NCBI GenBank assembly: GCA_026122225.1
Contig: JANEZZ010003063.1
Span: 372,001 to 436,000 of the forward strand
Direction of reading: 5' to 3'
Length of the DNA: 64,000 nt
DNA from: Heloderma charlesbogerti
Lineage: Eukaryota > Chordata > Lepidosauria > Squamata > Helodermatidae
The notes under the pieces are model-generated. The model saw only the letters and a list, made by a program, of their open reading frames with translations. It searched no databases and had not been told where the DNA came from. Positions within the stretch are counted from its first letter, which is position 1. The number at the start of each line of letters is the position of its first letter. A program made the position numbers and the translations under genes. This document shows, one piece after another, positions 11,041 through 21,108 of the stretch.

Positions 11041-12658
11041 GGTAAAAGCAGAAGTGAAAATCCATGGTAAAAACTTCTTCAGGTGGAAGAAGACCAGAAG
11101 AACAACAATGGTCTCTTGACTGGTACTGAAAAGGCCTTAAAGAAAGGAGGCTTTGGGCAAGCTTTCTTAGGGAGAGAAATCCAGAGATAGGGTTCAACCA
11201 CCAAAAAGGCCCTCTCCCTGGTTGCCACTCATCTCACTTGAGATGGTGGGGGCACTCATAGGAGACCCTACCAAGATGTTTTCAGCACAGGGGCAGGCTG
11301 GAACAGGAACAGGAGTTCCTTCAGATCCTAATCCATAGAAAAGCCCATAAGCGACTGTGCCTCCTGATTAAAGTCAAGGCAAGAACGAGTTATGCAAGGA
11401 TGCAACAAGTAGCCTGTCCTAAAGGTGGATCGTCCTGCTGCCTCTCTCTGCATCAGGAATAATCAAAGGACCCAATCACGAATTTCTGGCAGACCACATT
11501 GTGCTCACGGGCTGCAAGGCTTCTTGCAAAGAGTCCTGGGACTGGGTGTGCCTCAGTTTGATCTAGCAAGGCACTTCTCATGCTCTTCAGAAACAGCACA
11601 AGCTCGGGACCGCTGAACACAGAGTAATTTTGCCAGAAGTGAACTGGAATACCTCTGATCCGCCAATAGGCTTTGACTTTACAAAGCGAAAGGACAACAC
11701 ACAGTGCTTGCTGCGCTCTTGCTTTGTGCATTCAAAACCAGTGAGAACTGCAACAAAATGTTGCAGAGGTGCTCCTGCTCAGGGTTCCAGCCTGCCAGCC
11801 ATGCCCGTTTCCAGATGCCCATTTCCAGGATACTCCATTTTATTCACACACACACGTGTTCTGTTCCCCCTCCCACAACAGACCCTCAGCATTCTGTGGC
11901 TACTGAGCATGCTCAAGGCTCATTGTGCTGTTTTTTGGGGGAAGTCTAAAGTTTTTTGGGGCTTCTGCAAACACTGGGGTTCGCCCAAGCTTGCTGATGC
12001 CCCCCTGTGGTATGTGTGTGGTAGTGCTGCAACTACACAAGGAGGACCTGCAAGAAAGAACAGAGCCATCCTAAGTCGGTGCCTCTGAGTCCCAACCCAG
12101 AAGAATACCGTGGTCAAAGGTGATGGGCACATCCCTCCTGTCTAGTTCCTGGCATAGTTCATCAGCCAGGGCAACTAGAGCTGTCTCCATCCCAAAAGCA
12201 GACCCAGAGGCAGAAACACTCTGGCAACCAGACATCCCTGGAGTTGAGATTCTGGAAGGAAGCAGTGTGGAAGACGATTGTTTTCAAAGGGCATTTTATT
12301 ATACATCCAAACCTTATGAAATGGATCTGCACAAGTGGTGAGAAAGGAGCAACGTAGGAAGCAAGGCAGAACTTCCAAAGCCAAACTTTGTGGTGTCGCT
12401 TTAGCAGTGAGCCCAGCGGGACGGTGTTTCCGACACCCCTCTTCTGGGCTTTTGTCTCCACGTGCAGTGGTGATGGGTCCTGCCCCTGCCAGGTTGCTCC
12501 ACCCGTGGTTGTCCTTTGGAACCCATTTGGCTAGACCTGGGAAGAAAGACAAGCTGGTGAGCACAAGCAGAGCACGAGTCTGTGCGTTTGTCCTGAATTT
12601 GTTTCTGCACAAAACCAATGCATCTTTGGATTCCTGTAGGTCTACACAAGGTTGCCAC
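11041..12658. other. L2 remnant then unassigned sequence
   Basis: About 11085-11300 reads like reversed, degraded L2 coding sequence. From 11300 to the solo LTR I see no supported gene. Open frames here overlap on both strands and carry no recognised motif. Confidence 0.35.
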
Positions 12659-13187
12659 TGTCAGGGTGGACACTGAGCCCATAGAACCTCAGAGCAGCTC
12701 TGATTCTGAGGAGGAACAGCCGTCCGTGGGAGAGGAGCGCGCTCATCCCTCCCAGGCACTGCAGCTGGCAGAGATTCCTCCGGCCGGCATTCCAGACATA
12801 GATAGCGGTCCTGGGAGTGAAAGAGCGTGGGAGGAGGGCTGGCTGGATGCTCAACGCAGATGCAGAGAGCGACGAGCTATGGAGGGCGCGGAAAGGAGGC
12901 GTAGCGCCCGTTTGGCGCGCAAGCAACAGTCGCATCCAGAGGACCCAAGGGAAAAGGGGAGGGACTCTCCCTAGCCCATAAGTTCAGGGTCTGCAAGTGA
13001 TTCTCATTCAAACGGAGACCAACTGTTTCCAACCCGGGGCATAGGTTAGTCTGCTGTTCATAGCTTAGTCGCTGGTGATAGAGTTATTAAGTTGTAAAAG
13101 GAATAAAGCCTTGAAAAGAATCCTTTGTCTGTGTCTGGAGTTGGCTACTGGAGTAGACTGAAAGAGGCCGGCTAGGGCCCCCTGACA
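12659..13187 (+). mobile_element. Solo LTR with 5-bp target duplication
   Basis: The block begins TGTCAGGG and ends CCCTGACA, the TG...CA inverted ends of a retroviral-type LTR. It is bounded on both sides by the same five bases, GCCAC (12654-12658 and 13188-13192), a perfect target-site duplication. An AATAAA poly(A) signal lies near 13102. No internal gag-pol sequence follows, so this is a solo LTR left by recombination between two LTRs. The LTR type suggests a Gypsy-like element by size and ends, but that assignment is inference. Confidence 0.85.
12660..12974 (+). CDS. Open frame inside the LTR, acidic then arginine-rich
   Basis: A frame open from 12618 runs through the left half of the solo LTR to a TAG at 12972-12974. 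Within the LTR it codes about 100 residues: an acidic Ser/Glu stretch (SSSDSEEEQPSVGEE), a Pro/Ile segment, then an arginine-rich tail (RRRSARLARKQQ). I recognise no family. It may be the C-terminal end of an element protein overlapping the LTR, as in some retroelements, or chance. There is no evidence that it is expressed in this solo copy. Confidence 0.25.
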   Translation, partial: VRVDTEPIEPQSSSDSEEEQPSVGEERAHPSQALQLAEIPPAGIPDIDSGPGSERAWEEGWLDAQRRCRERRAMEGAERRRSARLARKQQSHPEDPREKGRDSP

Positions 13188-13564
13188 GCCACAGAGCTTC
13201 AGTTTCCCTGGTCCAGCCAGGAGTTCATTCTCCTCTCATCAGAACAGGACATTATAAAGCTGGGGAAATGAGTGTGTTTTCTCACTATTTCCTTCCTTTC
13301 TGTAATATGGGCTTCTTCTTTTTTTAAAGGGTATCCATTCAGGAAGGATTCTGCGCATGCTCAGATGCACCCTGCCCTTACGTTGATTTCTTAAAAGAAA
13401 AAAACCAACTTTCTCTGAGTTCAGGAAAGGAATTATGCACATACTCAGGCGCACTAGGTCCATTTAAAAAAGGGGTGGGGGAGCTGGATCCCTTCCCTCA
13501 CACTGCATATGCTCAAATGTGCTTGCCATCATTTTGGAAAACAGAAGTAGACAGGCCAGCGAAG

Positions 13565-14460
13565 CTCTGGCTGTGTTTCCACGACAATGGAAGGAGAAGC
13601 TAATGGTGAAGTTCCGGATTTTTTAAAAAAGGAATCATCTTTGCTGCAATTTGGTCCATGCAGGGCTCCACAAGCAAATGCTCCGCACCAGTAAAAATTG
13701 CTTCACAGAACATACTTCCTAGTGGGGGTGGGGGTTGGAGTGAACGTCATCTGACTGGCAGGGGCTGCTCAACCAATAAGAGAGGCTTCCCCTCTTTCTC
13801 CTTTCCCCTGAAAGTCCAGATGCACCTGCATTTCAGGAGCAAGCCTCATTGGGCACAATGGGAGTTACTTCCGAGTAGACACACACATGCTTGTGCTGGG
13901 AAAGGGGAGGTGAGAACACAAAGACAGAAACCAGCTCCCATTTTAACCCACAGGATCTCTGTAACAAAAGGTCCAAGTAGTTTCTTCGAAATCCAATAAA
14001 CCAAACAAAGGAGAATCGGAGCCTCGAGATCGCGCTTTACCGCACTTAGGGAATTGGGCTTTAAACTGTGCCATGTCAATTGATGGGGATCTCTGTAAGT
14101 TCTGGTGTGGGCATTCAGGGGACAAGCTTCATTGAGCACAATGGGAGTTACTTCTGAGTAATTGGTTTGTGCTGGGAAACACAGGGACAGGGAACACCCC
14201 TTGACCGGGGTCCCAGTGAAAGGCACACCCCTGGGCAGGGCTAGCATACCTGAAGTCAATGCGGGGGTCAGGGCACACGGCAACTATACTGGGGAGAACC
14301 TGACTTGAGGAAAAGGATCGGACTTTAAGCCATCTCAGGAAATCCGTTTTTTCCTCAGTAAGGTCCGGGGCGGCTGCTGGATGGCCACGATGTCATGTAT
14401 CCCCAACGACCTCCACACGCAGCCAGTTTGGAGTAAATCACTGGTGGAAACAGGCCCCCA
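13565..14460 (+). mobile_element. Non-autonomous DNA transposon, copy 1
   Basis: The left end GGCTGTGTTTCCAC and right end GTGGAAACAGGCCC are inverted. Much of the interior (13840-14400) recurs in opposite orientation at 56.11-56.74 kb, including the ACTTCCGAGTAGACACACAC and TCAGGAAATCCGTTTTTTCC regions. No transposase frame is present. End type suggests a hAT-like MITE, by inference. Confidence 0.65.
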
Positions 14461-15144
14461 GCGTGTGTGTGTGCGCTCGGAACCTGTTCTAAAGCCCACC
14501 AAGCCCCTCAGGAGGAGTCCTTTGTATCTGAAGGGGTAGACTGACGAGTTCTATTGCAGGAACCTTGGTCCCCTCCCCTTATGGATTCTGGCAGCCTCCT
14601 GCTCCATACGCAAAAGGAGAAAAAGGAAAGGCTGTCTAGACGGGCCAAGGAAGTACCTTCTGATGATCGTCACACGAAACAGAAGTTTGGACTATCAATG
14701 GATCCTTCTGAAAAAGATAGGATCCGGTGCACTCCATGGAGGTCTGTCGGAGGAGAGATGAAGCGTCATGAATATCAGATAACGACGGCAGCCCTGAGCA
14801 AAAGAAGCTCTCGCTCGCTTCCCCACTGCCATCCCACCTCCAGGGCAGAAGAAGGCGTCAGCAGAGGTTGAACTTGGCCTGTGCTGCCACCGTAGGCCTC
14901 TTCCGTTGCAGGCCACTCAAACACCGAGCAGGGACACGACAGGGCTCCCGTCAGGGTGAACGTGCCTCCACTCAGGCCTTCTTCCCGGGAAAGGCAGCTT
15001 CCTTTTCCTTGTTGTCCTGCGCAGACCAACCCCACAGAAACATAGCCTTTCCCAGGCTCCCACAGCTCATCTCCACGGTCCCCTTGATGATAATGCATTG
15101 CTTCTTTGAAAAACCCCATTCCCTCCCATAGTCAAAATCTCCGT

Positions 15145-15260
15145 GTACGTTCAGAGCCAGGCTTCAAGAAAAGGGTCCCCATAAAATACTACTGAGGGGC
15201 ACTTCAAAAGGGGGGGAGTGTCGCCTGCTTTTTCCTCCCCCTTCAGAAGTGGGGCGAACC
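15145..15260 (-). pseudogene. Cathelicidin A, exon 4 remnant
   Basis: This minus-strand block aligns with exon 4 of gene B (18750-18875): both contain related P-L/F-L/I-K starts, a central PP, and share GGAGATTTTGAC just past the coding part. The frame here reads APLLKGEEKAGDTPPLLKC and continues to a stop near 15151. The splice acceptor seen in gene B is not conserved: the bases before the block read ACTACTGGTT rather than a pyrimidine tract ending in AG. A MITE sits immediately upstream (15278-15431). I therefore read it as a dead exon. Homology to gene B is visible; loss of function is inference. Confidence 0.4.
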
Positions 15261-15277
15261 AGTAGTGTTTAAATGCA

Positions 15278-15431
15278 GTGGAGGCTGGCGGCTCCGATGT
15301 CAGCGGGGTGGTGAGTCCACTCCGAGTTTCAGTCAGAACCCTAAAGGAGCAATCCAAACTGCGAGCTTGGTTCTGACTGAAACCCGGAGCGAGTTCAACG
15401 CCCCACTGACATTGGAGCCACCAGCCTCCAC
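15278..15431. mobile_element. Palindromic MITE (GGAGGCTGG family), copy 1
   Basis: Starts AGTGGAGGCTGGCGGCTCC and ends GGAGCCACCAGCCTCCACT, inverted repeats that extend inward through TTTCAGTCAGAACC and GGTTCTGACTGAAACC. The second copy is at 45777-45957. This copy lies between exons 2 and 4 of cathelicidin remnant A. Confidence 0.85.
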
Positions 15432-15548
15432 TGACTGAATGGCGGCAGTGCCTTCCAGAGAGGTGGGCAACCTTTCCTCTGTGGAGGGCTAGGCGCAGGA
15501 GCAGCAGAAAGTTGGCAGTCTTATAAACAAGGGAGAAGGAGCTCTTAC

Positions 15549-15647
15549 CCCACCCTCTTTGTCGTCACACGTGCTGGCGTCAGGCTCCTTGGATGCACAG
15601 CAGACCGTCTCTTTGCTGGACTCCTGGGTGATTTCAGCAGAAAGTTG
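15549..15647 (-). pseudogene. Cathelicidin A, exon 2 (shortened)
   Basis: Minus-strand exon coding 33 residues of a cathelin domain, including KETVCCASKEPDASTCDDKE, ending in GGTGGG followed by a good donor, GTAAGAG. It is closest to exon 2 of gene B, with the same unusual double cysteine, and the intron sequence just after the donor is also shared (AAGTTGGCAGTCTTATAAAC on the plus strand), so A and B are tandem duplicates. It is three codons shorter than the 36 codons of B, D and E: the conserved N-F-S/T segment before KET is missing. The acceptor is weak (CTCAAGAG against CTCCACAG in B). No exon 1 was found upstream. Probably a relic, though the frame is still open. Confidence 0.7.
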
Positions 15648-15877
15648 CTCTTGAGACACTTCGAACGTGGGAGACTGCTGCCTTGTGCTTCCTTCCTTCT
15701 CCAGAACAGGGTGAAACAGCTGCGCTTAAACGGCAACAGTCCCTTCCGCAGGGTGCGGGGGGACCTTTTTTCTGTCTAGGGCTCCGTTCCCTTGTGGAGA
15801 ATCTGTCAAGGGCTGTGGGGGCTGAAGCCATCCGTGAGCAGGGCCAGAGGCAAAAGGGGGTATGCCCCCCCTTCATT

Positions 15878-16000
15878 CATTTATTACAGTTCAATTACTG
15901 CATGCAGTTCACAGCATGAAAAAAACATTATATAAAACCTTTAAAACGGTTTTAAAACAAGTTAAAAACAATGAACAATAAAACAAACAGGACACCCATT
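15878..16000 (-). mobile_element. LINE 3' tail, reversed
   Basis: TTCATTCATTTATTACAGTT followed by an A-rich tract resembles the reversed L2-like tail seen near 29.0 kb. Short and degraded. Confidence 0.4.
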
Positions 16001-17245
16001 TCTCTCCCTCTCCTTCTTCCTTCCCACCCAGCAGGCTTCCAGGGACGGGACAGGTCACTCTTGCCAGGACGCTGACCTAATGGCACGCAGAGGACCACAT
16101 TAAATTCCGCTGACGGCCACATACAGCATTAAGGCTGCAGCTTGCTGACCCGTGCCCCACCACTGGGAGATGCCAAGAGAAAGGCTGTCTCTACACCTGC
16201 CATTTATCGCACATTCATGACTGGCCACTCACGGAAGTTTGTGGGTCCACTCCATGACATCATAAGCCTCCAGGGCTTTTCCTGCCATTTCCTCCCGCCT
16301 ATCCTGTGTTATCCGCAAATGGAAAAAATGCGGTACTTTTTCAGCCTGCGCAACAGGAGCACCGTGGCCTTCTCCTGTAGTGCAAGAAACCTGCTTTGTT
16401 TGGGGTTGCTGGGGTGCGGTCCTGCTGACAATCACGTCAGGGTGGTGGGCAGGTCAGTACACCGACCTGCTGGCTTGCTGCCATGCCAGCTTGCTGCTGT
16501 GCCAGGACTAAATGCAACGCACCGGCCTTTGCTCCCAACTTCGGCTGCTTCCTCCACAACACAGAACAGCCTGCTGGCAGTTCACTGGGGAGCCGCAGGG
16601 GCCGGGTCGGGCAGTTCAGCGGAGGCTGCTCTCCACCCGGAATGTGTGGCAATCACAACCAAACCACCAGTAACCTGGGAGGGGAGGGAAAGGAACAGGA
16701 ACAGGGAGGAAATTTCATGATGCCCCCAGTGTGTGCAGTGTCTTTTTGCAGAACGCTGGCTGCCCCAGGAACGGAATATAACGAGATAGAAACAACTGCT
16801 TAAAGGAGCCTGATCTAATCCCGTGATGAAACCAGATGGAGAAAGCCCTGGTACCGAGGCAGATTTCTGCCCCCGTGGGATGAATCCCAAACAAAGAGCA
16901 GTGTTGGGCCTCCCCATGTCTTTTTCAGGCACACACGTGCGCAAACATATACAGCAGGTGAGTATATATATTTAAAAGAAAAACATTCAAGGGAAAACAA
17001 ATACACTTCCTGTGAGATCGTAGGTGGGGGCTATGCCACAGGCCCCCATAAGTGGTGGCAAGTCTGGTGGGACTTACAGTAGAGTTGCTTTATTCGTGGT
17101 GACACAGCATTTAGTATTGGAGGCAATAAACGCAGGCTAGAGCCAGTTCAAAAGAAGTTCAAATTAATTTACTGTATTAGTGCTTTTATGCATGTTGTCA
17201 GAGAAGGCTGCTTAACTACGAGCACCCCCTAAAGCCTGGTGCGTG
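16001..17245. other. Stretch without recognised gene
   Basis: This is where exon 1 of cathelicidin A would be expected. I see no signal-peptide or cathelin start on the minus strand, and no identifiable repeat apart from A/T-rich tracts. Confidence 0.35.
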
Positions 17246-17539
17246 AGTGAAAGTGAGCGAAAGCACGGGATATGGTCACTTACTTCCTCTCTGGAGAGAC
17301 CACATGGTGCTTGATGCAGAGGAGAAGGAGGAAGAAGGAGGAGGAAAGGGAGGGAGGGAGCAGGAAATAGGAACTGATCAAGCTGCAGGATATTCTCTAT
17401 CACCCCCTAGTGTCTGGAAGCGTGCGGAGTTGTTCCTATTATCCAACAATAAGGACAAGAACTCCGTGAAGACAGCAGCAGTGGTAAGAAAACCAAGGTG
17501 CTGGAGAGAGGCTTTAACTCACACCCTTCCCCAGCAACT

Positions 17540-18335
17540 AACTATTTTATGTTATGCAGATGATACCACTTTGACGGCTGAAAACGAGGAGGAGCTGAGG
17601 AACCTCATGACGAAGATGAAAGAAGAAAGTGCAAAAGCTGGGTTGCAGTTAAACCTCAAAAAAACCAAGATTATGGCAACCAGCTTGATTAATAACTGGC
17701 AAATAGAGGAAGAAAACGTGGAGGCAGTGACAGACTTTGTCTTTCTAGGCGCAAAGATTACTGCAGATGCTGACTGCAGCCAGGAAATCAGAAGACGTTT
17801 ACTTCTTGGGAGGAGAGCAATGACAAATCTTGATAAAATAGTGAAGAGCAGAGACATCGCACTGACAACAAAGGTCCGCATAGTTCAAGCAATGGTATTC
17901 CCCGTAGTAACCTGTGGCTGCGAGAGCTGGACCATAAGGAAGGCTGAGCGAAGGAAGATAGATGCGTTTGAACTGTGGTGCTGGAGGAAAATTCTGAGAG
18001 TGCCTTGGACTGCAAGAAGATCAAACCAGTCCATCCTCCAGGAAATAAAGCCAGACTGCTCACTTGAGGGGATGATATTAAAGGCAAAACTGAAGTACTT
18101 TGGCCACATAATGAGAAGACAGGACACCCTGGAGAAGATGCTGATGCTAGGGAAAGTGGAAGGCAAAAGTAAGAGGGGCCGACCAAGGGCAAGGTGGATG
18201 GATGATATTCTGGAGGTGACGGACTCGACCTTGGGGGAGCTGGGGGTGGCGACGGCCGACAGGAAGCTCTGGCGTGGGCTGGTCCATGAAGTCACGAAGA
18301 GTCGGAAGCGACTGACCAAATAAACAACAACATAT
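17540..18335 (+). mobile_element. BovB-like RTE LINE, old 5'-truncated copy
   Basis: A plus-strand frame from about 17540 to the TAA at 18321-18323 codes the end of an RTE reverse transcriptase (CYADDTTLTAENEE at its start, GLQLNLKKTKIMAT, FLGAKITADADCSQEI) and the C-terminal region, ending VTKSRKRLTK. It aligns along its length with the BovB copies but differs at many positions, and has its own C-terminal variant (RPRARWMDDILEV). The AACAACAAC tail follows the stop. The insertion is truncated at about the YADD box. The frame stays open upstream to 17247 by chance in unrelated sequence. Confidence 0.88.
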
Positions 18336-18411
18336 TGTAATGTATTATTATCTATTGAAAGCCATCTTGGAGATCATTTGTTTGAAAGGTGTGGCCTAGA
18401 ATTTTACAAAT

Positions 18412-18632
18412 AATCCATTGGATCCAGGATTTGCCTTGTCATGGAAGGTGCCTCTGCCCAATTTTTAGGGAGTCCGTTTCCCCCCACACCACAGCTCACC
18501 CCATTCAACAGGGTACCCTGACTCTGTATAGCATTTCCAGGGGGTGAACAGGCTGCTGTGCAGAGGAGGGGGCAGGTAAGTTCACTTCCGCCAGCCCAGT
18601 TGCACACACCTAAATCTGGATCCAACCCAATA
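18412..18632. mobile_element. MITE with TTGGATCC ends, copy 1
   Basis: Begins near TTGGATCCAGGATTTGCC and ends AAATCTGGATCCAACCC, giving inverted ends. A related copy lies at 45482-45708. Lies downstream of cathelicidin B exon 4. Confidence 0.6.
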
Positions 18633-18749
18633 ACGATAAGGCACAGGAGCAGCAGCAGCAGCAGCACACACCCCCCCCCCCCGCAATCTAGGGGTTGTAC
18701 CACTTAAGAAAATGCCTGTGTAGCGTTACCTGCTTGAAAACACCACCTG

Positions 18750-18875
18750 TCAAAATCTCCCAGTATGTTCGAAGCTGAGTGTCAGGGGAAGGTCCCCCCA
18801 GTAAAGAGATTCCTGAGGGACCCTGCTACAAAAGGGAGGCAATGGATGTGTTGTTTGCCGTTTTATGAAGGGCGG
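18750..18875 (-). CDS. CATHL: Cathelicidin B, exon 4 (mature peptide), probable
   Basis: A minus-strand exon can be drawn from an acceptor CGCTTCACTCCAG at 18876-18888 to a TGA at 18750, 41 codons in phase 0, the phase used by gene D. It opens PPFIKR, the place where family members carry a basic cleavage motif (PVRITR in D). The predicted peptide after KR starts QTTHPLPPFCSRV and ends SFEHTGRF. It has about as many acidic as basic residues, so it is nearly neutral and Pro-rich, unlike typical cationic cathelicidin peptides, and has one cysteine. A homologous block in gene A supports it as a real former exon. It may be non-functional, because exon 3 looks decayed. Confidence 0.45.
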   Translation of the reverse strand, partial: PPFIKRQTTHPLPPFCSRVPQESLYWGDLPLTLSFEHTGRF

Positions 18876-18944
18876 CTGGAGTGAAGCGTCAACAGGTGAA
18901 TGGGGCTTGGATAGCTTGCTGGTGCTGAGAATCACTCAAAGAAG

Positions 18945-19028
18945 GAAAGATCAGCTTGAGCTGAAACGTGATGTCTTTCCACGTGCATGTGTGCTTGAAC
19001 ACATAAAGTAAGCAGAGTCCTTTAAAAG
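18945..19028 (-). pseudogene. Cathelicidin B, exon 3 remnant (possible)
   Basis: At the expected place between exons 2 and 4 the minus strand reads LLKDSAYFMCSSTHARGKTS, aligning with LVKDCSGYFST of gene D after loss of the cysteine codon. The base pair that should form the acceptor is TG instead of AG, and a stop (TGA) occurs in frame near 18951. In another frame the end reads ITFQLKL, similar to VIQLNC of exon C, suggesting a frameshift. If this is the true exon 3, gene B cannot make a normal precursor. The alignment is short and the call is tentative. Confidence 0.35.
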
Positions 19029-19468
19029 CAACAGAAGGAAAACATGGTGGAGTCAGCAGAGGGACAATGTTTTGGAACAGGTAATGGTTGAAAAGTATGC
19101 AGGGAATGGAGACTGGTGGCGAATTATACAATGCTATCACCAACCAGGAACCAAAGGCAAAGCAAAATTATGCAACACACCTGCAGGATGGGGCTACAAT
19201 TGTGATGGACGCTCTACAAATGGGGACAACCTCGGGACGGGGTCGGGGGAGAGAACATGAAAGCAACACTTTGGGAGAAATGCAGTGTGGCTTCTGAAGC
19301 ATAAATGGGGGATCCAAAGGTGTCAATACCGGAGAAAAATGCTAATGTGGAGGGACAGCACCACCCAGCTCACATCTGCATCTCCAGCTGCTGTAAAAGG
19401 TGTGAGAGCAGTAAAAAGTTGGCAGTCTTATAAACAAGAGAGAGGCTCCTTCGAGAGTCTGCTCTTAC

Positions 19469-19576
19469 CCCATCCTCTTTGCTATCACACTGCCTGGCAT
19501 CAGGATTCTTGGATGCACAGCAAACGGTCTCTTTGACGGAGAAGTTGAACTTCTGGAGGGTTTCAGCAGAAGGGTT
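19469..19576 (-). CDS. CATHL: Cathelicidin B, exon 2
   Basis: A 108-base, 36-codon exon in phase 0, flanked by an acceptor (GTCTCCACAG) and a donor (GATGGG then GTAAGAG). It codes the middle of the cathelin domain: an N-P-S-A start, KFNFSVKETVC, and QCDSKEDG at the end. The two cysteines that form the first cathelin disulfide are present. A third cysteine directly follows the first (VCC), shared only with remnant A. The structure is intact in every visible respect. Confidence 0.88.
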
Positions 19577-20306
19577 CTGTGGAGACATTCAGGAAAAGGG
19601 ATGAATTGGCTCCCCTTCAGCTGACCAGGAATAGAAAACCATTCTGGGTAGGGTTTGCCTATGAAGCAGGGCCCTAGGTAACGTTTTTTCGGGTTTACAA
19701 CTTGGCTTCTGTGTGTTAGTAATAAGCAACAGGGTTGCCAGCTGGGGACTTCAGTGCTGCAAGCAGTCTTTTAAAAAGCCCCAACAGGAGCTTTATTTTC
19801 TAGGACTCATTTCAGCGAAGGGGGCGGGTTTCATTGGGATTGCAGCGGGTGTGTGTGTCAAATTTCATCTCAGCTTCAAACTCATCTAAGGCGCTTTTCG
19901 CCAAGTCACTACTCTCTGTATCACGGAGGTAATTGTGCTAGCCTACCTCACAGGGTTGTTGTAGCAGTCATTTACACCATTTGGAGTTTCTAGAAAACTG
20001 TCATATAGAAGTGGAGGAAGATTCCCTACAGGGTGTGAAGCTGGCGTTTCTTCCGTCCAGAGCTCTTTGAACAGAGCAAGCTTTACATCTAAACAGGCAC
20101 AAGAATAAATAAGCCAGGCTCTGCCCCACTAACTTTACAGTGAATGCACAAGATTCAAGCACCTCCAGGCCCAGAACACCAGAGGGACCTTTTGCATTCA
20201 GCAGATGACACCATCCCCTTTTCTGTGCCCTAAAACAGCAGGGAAGTGGTAGGCAGAAGTGTGCAAGCGAGTAGAGACATGTCCCTGCCCTTGCGGAGCT
20301 ACTCAC

Positions 20307-20483
20307 CCAGTCTGGCTGGGGCTCGGCTTCCAGAAGCCGGAAGGCAAACTCCTTGTGTCCATTGTGGTTGTAGATTTTGATAGCAGAGGCAACAGCTTGC
20401 TCATAGCTCAAGGGCGTGAGCAGTGGCGCGGGGGCTGCAGTGACCGTCCCAACAAATAGCAGCACTGCCCAGAAGCTCCCCAT
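20307..20483 (-). CDS. CATHL: Cathelicidin B, exon 1: signal peptide and cathelin start
   Basis: This 59-codon exon starts at an ATG (20481-20483) and ends at a donor GTGAGT after EAEPQPDW. Residues 1-17 form a classical secretory signal (MGSFWAVLLFVGTVTAA). The cathelin pro-domain follows with LSYEQAVASAIKIYN and FRLLEAEPQPDW, matching the family pattern Y-x-x-A-(x)5-Y-N and F-R-L-L. Cathelicidins are stored as secreted or granule precursors, and the C-terminal peptide is released by proteolysis. A TATATTAA box lies about 90 bases upstream. Exon 1 and exon 2 look sound; doubts about gene B come from exons 3 and 4. Confidence 0.92.
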
Positions 20484-20573
20484 CTTGAGGCCTCCTCAGG
20501 GCCTTGGTTATTTTTGTAGACAGTTCTGTCTTGCTTCTTTTTCTATTTCTCTTCTGGGTTAGAAGAAGTTGTC

Positions 20574-20581
20574 TTAATATA
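20574..20581 (-). promoter_or_regulatory. TATA-like box of cathelicidin B
   Basis: TATATTAA on the minus strand, about 90 bases before the start codon, in a compact 5' flank. Position fits a core promoter. Confidence 0.5.
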
Positions 20582-21044
20582 CCTCTTCTGGGGCTTCCAC
20601 CCTTCCCACTGGCCAAAGATGGATGAGTGGCTTTCTTTTCCACCTATAGGAAGGGGTTCTTTGGGGCCAGTCTTTTAAAATACTGATGAAATTTCTTGTC
20701 CTTCTTCCAAAACAGTCCAGGAGAAGGAGAGAGAGATTAGGGCGGGGTGACCTATGCAAGGAAAGGTTGAAGCAACAAGGAAGTCTTTGCTCCATTGGAC
20801 CAGAAACTGAACTCTACTGGTACTAATCTCCCAAGTATAACAAGGACAATATAGATGCTAAAGCAGAGGTGGGCAACCTTCTCGGGTAGAGGGACACATT
20901 TCCTTAAGGAAAAGTGGCCAGGGGCCATCATATACCATCATATACCTCAGCCAAAAGTGGAATATCCTCTTCCTCTCTTCCCTTTTCTCTCTCTGCCACT
21001 CTGTCCCCTTCATCCAACCACCACACATTTTTCATTCTTTCTTG

Positions 21045-21052
21045 TATTTCAT

Positions 21053-21094
<42 letters not shown>

Positions 21095-21098
21095 ACAA
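21045..21098 (+). repeat. Compound CT/CA microsatellite
   Basis: A CT run passes directly into a CA run. The same compound order recurs at 23208-23258 and, on the opposite strand, at 25405-25452. Confidence 0.9.
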
Positions 21099-21108
21099 GC
21101 ATACATCG

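Noticed and set aside
14985..15130. Minus-strand SKKQCIIIKGTVEMSC, which resembles a cathelin exon 3 strand
   Set aside because: No proper acceptor, wrong position relative to exon 4 remnant A, and the matching stretch of gene B is not coding. Judged a chance likeness.
17247..17540. N-terminal extension of the old BovB-like frame
   Set aside because: The first 98 codons match no RTE sequence and merge with simple GGA-rich DNA; open by chance.
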